Shown: piece after piece, positions 15,720 to 23,071 of the stretch
Position numbering within the stretch: position 1 is the stretch's first letter
How the letters are laid out: every line of letters starts with the position of its first letter
Source of the DNA: a virus
DNA length: 64,000 nucleotides
Strand: one strand, 5' to 3'
IMG/VR virus record: IMGVR_UViG_3300043466_001817
Location: 30,096-94,095 of that record
The notes under the pieces: generated by a model
The model's database searches: none
The model's input: only the letters and a program-made list of their open reading frames with translations
Told to the model about the DNA's origin: nothing
Made by a program: the position numbers and the translations under genes

Positions 15720-16092
15720 TATCGTTCTCCTCAATATCAAACTTTGGCGGTACTGCCTTGCCTTTGGAAACAACTACGCCGTTCAGCGTCTTGACGACTG
15801 GTGCGTTCTTGAAGCAGTCCCATCCACGCAACTCGGCCTCTTCCTTGGCAGTCGTTGCTCCATCCATCTCAACCCATTCGCACACTTCTAGTCTTGCCTC
15901 GTCGCGCTCGGCAGTAAGTTCAATAATCTTTTCAGAGCGCATATCACACATATGAATACGCTCGGTCAATTCATCACGAAGAAGTTCCATGTACTCATAC
16001 GCCTCACAGATATCCCGCAGAACATCAGGGGGAAGATCGGTGCGCTTGCTATGGCAGCGCAGGCGGTAGTCTATGGGTTCGTAGTCGGGCAT
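15712..16092 (-). CDS. Helical hypothetical protein
   Basis: 126 aa. The middle (about residues 25-75) is a long charged helix likely to be a coiled coil (YMELLRDELTERIHMCDMRSEKIIEL). Coupled by TAATG to the small membrane gene upstream. Function unknown. Confidence 0.75.
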   Translation of the reverse strand: MPDYEPIDYRLRCHSKRTDLPPDVLRDICEAYEYMELLRDELTERIHMCDMRSEKIIELTAERDEARLEVCEWVEMDGATTAKEEAELRGWDCFKNAPVVKTLNGVVVSKGKAVPPKFDIEENDNV

Positions 16093-16259
16093 TACTTACC
16101 AACCGTAATGGTGATCTTTTGAGCAATTGTAATCGCAAAGAGCATCATAGTGATTGCACAGGTAACCATCGTAGCAACAAATGCCACATCTCCAAAAAGT
16201 CTGAGAATCTTGGTGTTGGTATCAGAATCGGTCTTGGTGTTATTCTTTTTCGTAGCCAT
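16092..16259 (-). CDS. Small membrane protein
   Basis: 55 aa (MATKKNNTKTDSD...). A basic, polar N-terminus is followed by a long hydrophobic stretch (VAFVATMVTCAITMMLFAITIA) forming one transmembrane helix. AAAGGAAAACAAC precedes the ATG; TAATG couples it to the next gene. Confidence 0.65.
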   Translation of the reverse strand: MATKKNNTKTDSDTNTKILRLFGDVAFVATMVTCAITMMLFAITIAQKITITVGK

Positions 16260-16276
16260 GTTGTTTTCCTTTTGTA

Positions 16277-16468
16277 TTAGATTGCGTTAGCCAAATCACC
16301 GAGATCATCCGAGATCTGGTAGAGCCTGTCCGAGATCTGATTTGGATTAATGTCTCCACTCTGAACTTCAGAGGCCAAATCATCAACGAGTGCAATGATC
16401 TCGTCAATCGCGTCCGTAACAGAAATGCTCTTCACAACGATCTTCTTGTTCTTATTCTTGGTAGCCAT
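16277..16468 (-). CDS. Small acidic helical protein
   Basis: 63 aa from ATG 16468 (MATKNKNKKIVVKS...), starting 1 bp after the upstream stop. The start MATK(K/N)N is shared with the next gene at 16259, hinting at duplication of the 5' end. The C-terminal half is acidic and amphipathic (DAIDEIIALVDDLASEV). Confidence 0.65.
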   Translation of the reverse strand: MATKNKNKKIVVKSISVTDAIDEIIALVDDLASEVQSGDINPNQISDRLYQISDDLGDLANAI

Positions 16469-16469
16469 A

Positions 16470-16736
16470 TTAGTCTCCGAGGTATTCCTTTTGAGTGTAA
16501 CGAGTAATGCTCTTGATCTTACCGTACCGACGACGGGCACAAGCAACGATACGCTTGTATTCCTTCGCGGTGCAGTAGAAGTGTACATCAAAAGCGTTCT
16601 TTGTCAAGTGAGTTCCCGAACCATAGAACATCTCCGGGTAACGCTTTTCCAATCCGTTAGAAATCTGAAAATAGTTTCCACGGTTGTAATTGAAGTAGTA
16701 GTGGTACTTGGTTTCTTTCTTGGTCTTGGTCATCAT
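16470..16736 (-). CDS. Small basic early protein
   Basis: 88 aa. The ATG at 16736 is chosen because it lies exactly six bases after TATACT; an upstream in-frame ATG abuts the -10 box and cannot be transcribed from it. Tyr/Lys-rich (KYHYYFNYNRGNYF), ending in an Arg-rich stretch. May bind nucleic acid. First gene of the operon running to 15381. Confidence 0.7.
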   Translation of the reverse strand: MMTKTKKETKYHYYFNYNRGNYFQISNGLEKRYPEMFYGSGTHLTKNAFDVHFYCTAKEYKRIVACARRRYGKIKSITRYTQKEYLGD

Positions 16737-16742
16737 ATGCAT

Positions 16743-16770
16743 AGTATATCTCCAGTTAGAGGTTAGTCAA
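16743..16770 (-). promoter_or_regulatory. Early promoter, leaderless
   Basis: TTGACT - 16 bp - TATACT, then 6 bp to ATG 16736. Confidence 0.85.
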
Positions 16771-16771
16771 G

Positions 16772-17020
16772 TCAATCGTTTGAAGGTTGAACAGTATTTT
16801 TCTTTGCTGCCTTGTAGACCTGCTGTTCACCGATCCACTCCGATGCTTTAACCATCCAATTTGCAAACTTAAATGCCATCACGGGACTGTGAATTTGAGC
16901 TTTGGAAGGAGTGTAGATGGTCAAGTTTTTGTGGTAAATTTTTACACATCGTTCGCCGTTACCATACTCATGACATTCGGCAATGAAGGTCTTATAGACA
17001 AACGGTGCGGGAGTATCCAT
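16772..17020 (-). CDS. Small hypothetical protein
   Basis: 82 aa, starting at a TAATG overlap with the upstream gene. No motif recognised. Confidence 0.7.
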   Translation of the reverse strand: MDTPAPFVYKTFIAECHEYGNGERCVKIYHKNLTIYTPSKAQIHSPVMAFKFANWMVKASEWIGEQQVYKAAKKNTVQPSND

Positions 17021-17256
17021 TACAGTCGCTCCATGAAGTCCCGGTCGTCATCCTGATCGAAGAGAGGCATATCCATTTCATCCTCCGTCCAATCGGTATA
17101 ATCGACGCTAGTCTCACCCACTTGGTGCAGGCGGTAGTACTCCCACACATTATCAGAGGTGGGATTCCACTCCCACAGAAGGCCACGCATGACCTTGATC
17201 TTCTCGTTGAGGCGGACAATTTCGGCCTGGAGTTCGTTGATCTCGTTGCTGTTCAT
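17020..17256 (-). CDS. Small early protein with N-terminal coiled coil
   Basis: 78 aa. Residues 1-30 (MNSNEINELQAEIVRLNEKIKVMRG) form heptads; the C-terminus is very acidic (FDQDDDRDFMERL). Leaderless promoter. First gene of a two-gene unit. Confidence 0.75.
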   Translation of the reverse strand: MNSNEINELQAEIVRLNEKIKVMRGLLWEWNPTSDNVWEYYRLHQVGETSVDYTDWTEDEMDMPLFDQDDDRDFMERL

Positions 17257-17262
17257 GCCCAG

Positions 17263-17290
17263 AGTATAGCACGGGGATTGGGAGAGTCAA
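17263..17290 (-). promoter_or_regulatory. Early promoter, leaderless
   Basis: TTGACT - 16 bp - TATACT, then 6 bp to ATG 17256. Confidence 0.88.
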
Positions 17291-17300
17291 GAGAACTCGC

Positions 17301-17308
17301 CATAAATA
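17301..17308 (+). promoter_or_regulatory. Late promoter CATAAATA
   Basis: Late octamer 5 bp upstream of ATG 17314. Confidence 0.6.
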
Positions 17309-17313
17309 GTTTC

Positions 17314-17667
17314 ATGAGTGAAACACAACATGAAGTCGGAATCAGACCTTGGGGATCATACAAAGTTTTGGCAGAAGAACCCAAGACAAAAGTAAAAATT
17401 ATTACCGTAAAGCCAAAGGGCAAGTTGAGCCTGCAATATCACCACTACCGCCAAGAACATTGGTATGTGGTTCAGGGGAAAGGTAAACTCACCCTCGGCA
17501 ACTCTTTCTGGACTCTCAATCCCGGAGATCATGCGGACATCCCCCTCGGAATGCAACACAGGATTGAAAATATTGGTGAAGAAGATTTAATTTTTGTAGA
17601 AGTTCAAACCGGTCAAAGTTTTGATGAGAATGATATTGTAAGAGTTGAAGATGATTATGGTAGATAA
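17314..17667 (+). CDS. Cupin, mannose-6-phosphate isomerase type II-like
   Basis: 117 aa. RPWGSYKVL, then SLQYHHYRQEHWYVVQGKGKLTLG and the second cupin motif LNPGDHADIPLGMQHRIENIG match the C-terminal isomerase domain of ManC-type proteins, with metal ligands H-x-H, E and H present. It would interconvert mannose-6-phosphate and fructose-6-phosphate or bind another sugar phosphate. Late promoter. The start at 17314 is used because the longer frame lacks initiation signals. Confidence 0.85.
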   Translation: MSETQHEVGIRPWGSYKVLAEEPKTKVKIITVKPKGKLSLQYHHYRQEHWYVVQGKGKLTLGNSFWTLNPGDHADIPLGMQHRIENIGEEDLIFVEVQTGQSFDENDIVRVEDDYGR

Positions 17668-17670
17668 ATA
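17663..17670 (+). promoter_or_regulatory. Late promoter GATAAATA
   Basis: Late octamer 5 bp upstream of ATG 17676, overlapping the cupin stop codon. Confidence 0.6.
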
Positions 17671-17675
17671 ATGGT

Positions 17676-19769
17676 ATGCTGAGATTCAAATCATACCTAG
17701 TCGAAGACTTTGACGTACAAATTTTAATTCTTGAAGGAAAAGCCCAACACCAAGTTGTTAAACAGTTTGGGCCAAAAATTTTAGAACTAATGCAAAGAGA
17801 TCAGGGGAGACTCGGTGAGGCTGGCGATCTTCCAGGAACTTTGCATTATGAAAAAATCAAAGATCAAGAAGGACATGGAACACCAGAACACATGTCCAAT
17901 TACATTTTAAAGCACATGGGGATTCCCGAAGCCCCAAGTTATTTGAATATCAGCAAACCAGAAGATGCAAATACTTGGAATCAGCATGTAAATTGGATGT
18001 TGACAAGATATGCTCAAGGCGGACAAGGAGTTGGTAAGGGTGGTATTCAAAGATTAGAAGATATTCAATATAGAGCATTACCAGCATTGGCCAAATTTCA
18101 CAAATTGACCAAAGAAGGAAAATTAAATGCATCTTCTTTGGCAAAGTGGAAGCATTTGACTGACATGGAAGATGCTTTGCAAAATGCAGATCCATTGAAT
18201 GCAGAAGGCGTAGATCCAGATGAATACACAGTTCATGGTGAAAATGAGCATTGGACGGTTGTAACTCCACATACGGCAGAAGCAGCATGTTCATTGGGCC
18301 ACGGAACAAACTGGTGTACTACATCGGGGGCTTTTGAGCAATATAATGAACAGGGCCCATTACACATTGCAATTCCAAAGAAACCATCACATAAAAATGA
18401 GAAATATCAATTACATATAGAATCAAATCAATTCATGGATGAAGGTGATGAGCCAGTTTCAAAAGAACAGTTCTTGAATACACATAAATCAAGACCATTC
18501 CCAACAAGTATTTCTGCACCTGCAAAAACTAAGTTTAATCTTTCTGCAGAACATTTCAATGAAGAAGAAATGGATCATATACTTAAAACAAACACTACAG
18601 CGGCACTTCGCATTGGTCTAGGCGAACATATTAGCAAACCACGTGTAATGGAATACTTAAAAACTTCAAGACCTCGTGATATTGATAATGTAGCAAGAGT
18701 ACTTAGTCAAACAAAACATATTCAAAAAGAAGATGTTGATTATATTTTCAATAATTTTAAAGGACATCACTCTGGTACAGGCGAATTTGGCCCACATGTC
18801 ATTAATGCATTTTTGGGTAAAAACTTTGTTGATATGCTTCCTGGTCACAAAGGAAAAACAAATTATGATGAGCATATTACACCAGAACATTTAAAAAATG
18901 CATATGAGTATTCAATATCTAAAGATGCAGATTTTGAAACTGCAAAGAAACTTAAAGAAAAAATAACAAGTCACCCAAATGTACCAGAAGATGTTCTTGA
19001 ACATGCTCGTTCAATTAGAAACCATTCAGCATATGCAAATCCAAGAACTACAGCAAAACAAATTGAACAATTTTTTGAAGAAGAAAAAGCAAATCCAAAT
19101 AAAGAAACTCATAATGCTAGAAATACAATGGTTTTACAAAATGCTGTAAGAAATCCAAATTTCCCACAGCATATGTTTGAATCAATAATTAATTACGACC
19201 AACTTCCAAAGAGACAATCGACTTATTCATTACGATTTGATAATCGTAATGAATACGATTTTCATGGAATAAATGTATTCGATGCAGAAATGAAACAATT
19301 AAGAAATTCTGTACTTCAAAATCCTTCATTGTCGGATAAACACATACACAAAGTTCTTGATACTCCATCATTGTTTAAAACTGAAAACGAGCATGCAGAT
19401 GCACTGAGATCAATAATTTTTAATCCTTCAGCGACACCAAAACATATAGTAAAAGCAATAGAAACCGCACCAGTGGATATAAACAGTTCTTCAGTTAAAA
19501 AGAACAAACACAGTTTTACTCATACTGTTCTTGACAAATACAATGCCCAAAGTAAAGGAGTCGTTCCTGAAGAAGTTTTTGATGCTCTTGTACGAAATGA
19601 AACTGGGATGTATGGAACTCTTGGTTCTTTAATAAAACACAGTCAATTTACTGATAAACATGCTGATGAATTGATGAAAAAATTTGAAGGAAATCAATTT
19701 GTTCAAGATGAAATTATCAAACAAATGAATTCAAAAAAACAGCAGCCAATAACCCCGAGCCAATACTGA
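17676..19769 (+). CDS. Large putative packaged protein with WCT motif
   Basis: 697 aa. Begins MLRFKSYLVED, a variant of the capsid-targeting leader (L-V-E). Residues about 180-270 form a domain with HWTVVTPHTAEAACSLGHGTNWCTTSG and GPLHIAI, which I recall in phage proteins of unknown function. Beyond residue 290 it is repetitive: short units built around NP(N/S)xPxxxxxxI appear several times. The C-terminus ends ITPSQY, matching VTPSHY and VTQSHY in two downstream genes. Possibly an internal head protein delivered with DNA, in the role T4 Alt plays. Confidence 0.8.
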   Translation: MLRFKSYLVEDFDVQILILEGKAQHQVVKQFGPKILELMQRDQGRLGEAGDLPGTLHYEKIKDQEGHGTPEHMSNYILKHMGIPEAPSYLNISKPEDANTWNQHVNWMLTRYAQGGQGVGKGGIQRLEDIQYRALPALAKFHKLTKEGKLNASSLAKWKHLTDMEDALQNADPLNAEGVDPDEYTVHGENEHWTVVTPHTAEAACSLGHGTNWCTTSGAFEQYNEQGPLHIAIPKKPSHKNEKYQLHIESNQFMDEGDEPVSKEQFLNTHKSRPFPTSISAPAKTKFNLSAEHFNEEEMDHILKTNTTAALRIGLGEHISKPRVMEYLKTSRPRDIDNVARVLSQTKHIQKEDVDYIFNNFKGHHSGTGEFGPHVINAFLGKNFVDMLPGHKGKTNYDEHITPEHLKNAYEYSISKDADFETAKKLKEKITSHPNVPEDVLEHARSIRNHSAYANPRTTAKQIEQFFEEEKANPNKETHNARNTMVLQNAVRNPNFPQHMFESIINYDQLPKRQSTYSLRFDNRNEYDFHGINVFDAEMKQLRNSVLQNPSLSDKHIHKVLDTPSLFKTENEHADALRSIIFNPSATPKHIVKAIETAPVDINSSSVKKNKHSFTHTVLDKYNAQSKGVVPEEVFDALVRNETGMYGTLGSLIKHSQFTDKHADELMKKFEGNQFVQDEIIKQMNSKKQQPITPSQY

Positions 19770-19770
19770 T

Positions 19771-20283
19771 ATGAAAAATTTTAAACAATTTATCATCGAA
19801 GCCAACGAACTGGCAAGAATCGAACACAAAAAATCGCCAGCTCACCACTCACACCCAATGGGTCAATTTTTGCAATTCATGCGTGATGAACTTCCAAACA
19901 TTCAAGTGGATGATTCTGTAGCGCATGGAATGTACAAGAAAGAATTGGATTCTTATCTTGATACATTGATGGGAGAAGATCCAAAACATTTTGATAATCT
20001 TCACAAGGAACTCACCACCGACGAAGAAGATGGAAGCACCAGAAGAAGAGATTTGTTTGATGTTCTTCTCCATGTTACTGGAGAGGCAAAGGAAAGAGCA
20101 TATAAAAAACTTGTTCAAGTACACAACCCAAGAGCATGGGAGACTCATCTTGATGATTTAAACGATGTCAGAGAAAGAGTCAAGAACCACATTGACGAGA
20201 AGGCTTCGGCAATGATAAAGTCAAGAACAAAAGATAATCCAAAATTCAGTCATATCGAATCTACAACCGATATAGAAATTTGA
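19771..20283 (+). CDS. Packaged-protein candidate with capsid-targeting leader
   Basis: 170 aa. MKNFKQFIIEA is a near match to the T4 internal-protein targeting peptide MKTYQEFIxEA, with I-I-E before Ala as the expected gp21-type cleavage site. The mature part is helical and charged. It starts 1 bp after the upstream stop at a conserved junction. Confidence 0.8.
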   Translation: MKNFKQFIIEANELARIEHKKSPAHHSHPMGQFLQFMRDELPNIQVDDSVAHGMYKKELDSYLDTLMGEDPKHFDNLHKELTTDEEDGSTRRRDLFDVLLHVTGEAKERAYKKLVQVHNPRAWETHLDDLNDVRERVKNHIDEKASAMIKSRTKDNPKFSHIESTTDIEI

Positions 20284-20290
20284 GGATAAC

Positions 20291-20929
20291 ATGAAAAGTT
20301 TTAAACAATTTCTAACTGAAGAAGCAGAAGAATCTTTTGATGGTGGAAAGCCATTCAAAAGCAGAATCATTCGCAGACCAACAGCACAATCAATAGACCC
20401 GGCTTTCAGAGCCCTTGATCTATCGACTGAATATGCAAATTTTCCATCTGACCAATCGGCTACCGAGAGATATGTCAATGTAGCCAAAGAAATTCATAAA
20501 CTTGGGTCAAGTGAAAATAAAAATGAAAGAGAATATTACAACTGGTGGATGGATGTTGTTGAAGATCCAGGATTAAGGAACAGGGACAAAATCAGAGAAT
20601 TAAGAAAAATTTCTGGATATTTGGTAGCAGCCAAGCGCGGAGAACTGTTCCCAGCAACAATCACACAGGACGCAACAGAGTTGAAACCAAGAAAATTAAA
20701 CTTACCCACAACCCTTTTCAAAGATCCAGAACAAAGAAAGAAGCCGGGTGGAAAATTAGTTCCTCTTTCTGGCGAAGCAGAGGAACTTCACACAGCATTG
20801 GGTAACATACCCCATTACAGAGAAGTTCTTGAAAGACCAGAGCAAACCACCATCATTCCATCAGCATCGGTCAAGAGCAAAATTTTGGATATTACCAGAC
20901 CATTCCATGTAACCCCAAGCCATTATTGA
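20291..20929 (+). CDS. Packaged-protein candidate with capsid-targeting leader
   Basis: 212 aa. Leader MKSFKQFLTEEA with L-T-E. GAGGATAAC precedes the ATG. The mature part is basic and not recognised. C-terminus ends HVTPSHY, the motif shared with neighbouring cassettes. Confidence 0.8.
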   Translation: MKSFKQFLTEEAEESFDGGKPFKSRIIRRPTAQSIDPAFRALDLSTEYANFPSDQSATERYVNVAKEIHKLGSSENKNEREYYNWWMDVVEDPGLRNRDKIRELRKISGYLVAAKRGELFPATITQDATELKPRKLNLPTTLFKDPEQRKKPGGKLVPLSGEAEELHTALGNIPHYREVLERPEQTTIIPSASVKSKILDITRPFHVTPSHY

Positions 20930-20930
20930 T

Positions 20931-21410
20931 ATGAAAAATTTTAAACAATTTTTAGCAGAGAGAAATTTTAGCCCGACCGACAACGATGAAGTAAGCGATG
21001 TGGATTTCTATGGGGAACACACAAAATTATCCCCTGAAGATTACGGAAATTTTATCAAATCTTTGACTGATAAGTTTGCTACGATAGAAAAAGATTTCAA
21101 TGATTCTCCCCTTTCCCGTGAAGATTATGATTATCTACGTGATATGCAGGGGGGACACCAAAGAGAACTTGATTACCACATAACAAACCCACATATCACG
21201 GATGAACATTTACATCATGCCGTTCCTCATTTGTTGAATCACAATTTCAAGAGTACAGTAGAAAATTTAGATATTCCGTGGTCTGTAATGAAACCCCATG
21301 CAGAGATGGCGATGGTGGCTTTCCCCGACAAGAAGAATATTAGAGCATTCAATGCCAGAGAAGAAATTGAAAAGGGTAAGGCTCCCTCTGTAACCCAAAG
21401 CCATTATTGA
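20931..21410 (+). CDS. Packaged-protein candidate with capsid-targeting leader
   Basis: 159 aa. Leader MKNFKQFLAERN with L-A-E. The mature part is acidic and His-rich (YHITNPHITDEHLHHAVPHLLNH), related in style to the repeat units of the 697-aa protein. C-terminus SVTQSHY. Confidence 0.8.
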   Translation: MKNFKQFLAERNFSPTDNDEVSDVDFYGEHTKLSPEDYGNFIKSLTDKFATIEKDFNDSPLSREDYDYLRDMQGGHQRELDYHITNPHITDEHLHHAVPHLLNHNFKSTVENLDIPWSVMKPHAEMAMVAFPDKKNIRAFNAREEIEKGKAPSVTQSHY

Positions 21411-21411
21411 T

Positions 21412-21633
21412 ATGAAAAATTTTAAACAATTTATCACAGAAAATTATGATGTCTACCTAGACATGCCCCATACCAAAAAATTCAGGGCTCTTATCACAAT
21501 GGTAGACAAGGATGGGAAGGAACACAATTTTCCAATAGGATCAGATGATAATGTCAGAGAGGCAGCACATAAGACAATCAAAGGGCTATCTGACAAAGGA
21601 TTCACCCTTAAGGATGTAGAATACGAATTTTAA
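21412..21633 (+). CDS. Small packaged-protein candidate with leader
   Basis: 73 aa. Leader MKNFKQFITEN with I-T-E; cleavage would leave about 63 residues. The body (KKFRALITMVDKDGKEHNFPIGSDDNVREAAHKTI) looks like a small alpha/beta domain. Last cassette of the array. Confidence 0.75.
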   Translation: MKNFKQFITENYDVYLDMPHTKKFRALITMVDKDGKEHNFPIGSDDNVREAAHKTIKGLSDKGFTLKDVEYEF

Positions 21634-21636
21634 ACG

Positions 21637-21644
21637 GATAAATA
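21637..21644 (+). promoter_or_regulatory. Late promoter GATAAATA
   Basis: Late octamer 5 bp upstream of ATG 21650. Confidence 0.6.
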
Positions 21645-21649
21645 ACTTT

Positions 21650-22093
21650 ATGAACTACCTAACAAATTATTACAAAAATTTATGCGAACAACTAGAAATG
21701 CAACTTGCCCTATTGGAAGCCAAAGTAAAGGATTCCAAGAAGAAGAGCAAGGGCAAGAAACTTGACCCAGTAGGCAAGGAAGATGGTGACATCGACAATG
21801 ATGGTGATGAGGATGAAACTGATGGATACCTAGCCAACCGTCGTAAGGCAATCGGTAAGGCAATGAAAAATAAAAAGAAAGTTGTCAAGGAAGAAACTTC
21901 AACAGGAGTAGAGGGAGACTACGAAGGGGAGATGTCAAAAGGGGAACTCCAATACACAATTCAAAATGCCCAAGAAATTTTAGATCAACTCAAGGATGAT
22001 GATGAACTAGAAGCATGGGTACAGAGCAAGATTACAAAGGCTTCTGACTATATTTCTACAGTAAAAGATTATATGGCTGGTAGGAATAAGTAA
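21650..22093 (+). CDS. Protein with MNYLTNYYKNL leader
   Basis: 147 aa. The first 11 residues MNYLTNYYKNL are identical to the start of the protein encoded at 35587-35045. A basic KKKSKGKK stretch and an acidic EDGDIDNDGDEDETDG stretch follow, then a helical C-terminal domain. The leader may be a second targeting signal (L-L-E at residue 21-23). Late promoter. Confidence 0.75.
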   Translation: MNYLTNYYKNLCEQLEMQLALLEAKVKDSKKKSKGKKLDPVGKEDGDIDNDGDEDETDGYLANRRKAIGKAMKNKKKVVKEETSTGVEGDYEGEMSKGELQYTIQNAQEILDQLKDDDELEAWVQSKITKASDYISTVKDYMAGRNK

Positions 22094-22562
22094 GGGGGTA
22101 ATACGAGGGATAGAGTAAGGAAGATTGGGTAAAAAATATTGAAGAATTTTAAGAAAATTTGGAGTTAGACCCACACTCTCTAACACCCTTTAAACCTCTT
22201 ATAAGCCATCCAGAGCCCGTCCAGCGCACAAAAGGCCCCCGGAGTCATGTCCGAGGGCCTTGTCTCTAATAGCCTTATAGGCGGTCAAGCAATTACTATC
22301 AAGATTTTGACAAATTTTAGAGAATTTTTGACAATATTAGCACAACCCTGTCCAGAGTTCTCCATACCGTCCGCCATATGAGCAATGTAAGGGTTCTTAT
22401 CGACAATATCTTTAATTATTTTGACACTTGGGCTACATGCCGTCCGAGCACCGTCCAGATAACGTCCAGGGCCCGTACCGTCCGAGAATATATTAAAATT
22501 TTTGAGAATATTATAACCTACCTACCTAGGGGCCCTACACCCTGATAGTAGATAAAAAAATT
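22094..22562. other. Gene-poor intergenic region with GTCC repeats
   Basis: No convincing gene. AT-rich stretches alternate with many short GTCCAG/CCGTCCG motifs (at least ten), which recur beside the hairpin elements further right. A half copy of the CTACTATCAGG motif lies at about 22541-22552 on the minus strand. Confidence 0.5.
22232..22261. terminator. Possible terminator hairpin
   Basis: AAGGCCC...GGGCCTT hairpin with TTTT on its minus-strand side; it could end either the late array or the minus unit. Confidence 0.45.
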
Positions 22563-22799
22563 TTAGATTCTTCCAGATCCCGTCCCGCTGGATCCCGTCC
22601 ACAAATTTTCAATAATTCTTGGAACGTCTGATATCTGAACAATTCCCAGACCCACCAGCGCACCGATAACCGTGGCGCTCACGAGTCCGATAACCCCCAC
22701 AGTTCTCCAGAGAACAGCCCAGACGAGTCCGATAACCCCCCATGCCCCATAACTAGATCTACGGTACACACTAGGGCGATAGGGGGTTATCGGTCGCAT
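22563..22799 (-). CDS. Small membrane protein
   Basis: 78 aa from ATG 22799 (MRPITPYRPSVYRRSS). Two hydrophobic stretches (VIGLVWAVLW and VIGLVSATVIGALVGLGIV), so one or two transmembrane helices. Its DNA contains a direct repeat of about 17 bp (gagtccgataaccccc) that encodes the repeated GVIGLV. Early promoter with a 12-nt leader. Confidence 0.65.
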   Translation of the reverse strand: MRPITPYRPSVYRRSSYGAWGVIGLVWAVLWRTVGVIGLVSATVIGALVGLGIVQISDVPRIIENLWTGSSGTGSGRI

Positions 22800-22811
22800 G
22801 AACAGTCCCCT

Positions 22812-22839
22812 AGTATACACCACAGGACCCATAAGTCAA
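22812..22839 (-). promoter_or_regulatory. Early promoter
   Basis: TTGACT - 16 bp - TATACT. Twelve bp separate the -10 box from ATG 22799, longer than at the leaderless genes. Confidence 0.8.
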
Positions 22840-22930
22840 GTAATGGCAAGGACTTACGATCCAGTGAAGACGTCCAGTTCTCTGGAGAAATGAATTAAAT
22901 TTAATACCGTCCAGCCCGTCCCGTCCGCGA

Positions 22931-22995
22931 CTACTATCAGGGAGCGCAAATATTATGCAAAAAATCAAAGTTCCTCTGAGGAACTTTGATAGTAG
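22931..22995 (-). repeat. CTACTATCA hairpin element, copy 1
   Basis: On the minus strand: CTACTATCA, arm AAGTTCC, loop, arm GGAACTT, TGAT, AT-rich spacer, then CCTGATAGTAG. It lies downstream of the CobT-like gene, after a separate terminator. Confidence 0.85.
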
Positions 22996-23007
22996 CCGGT
23001 ATGTATA

Positions 23008-23053
23008 CAATAGAACAACCCCCGGGCCTGGCTCTCTCCTTCCAGTCCGGGGG
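23008..23053 (-). terminator. Terminator of CobT-like gene
   Basis: CCCCCGG...CCGGGGG hairpin followed by TTGTTCTATT on the minus strand. Confidence 0.7.
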
Positions 23054-23071
23054 CGTTCCTACGGGGATTAC

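Noticed and set aside
22350-22450. 30-codon minus-strand frame (MADGMENSGQG...)
   Set aside because: No promoter or ribosome site and it lies in the GTCC-repeat intergenic region; not supported.
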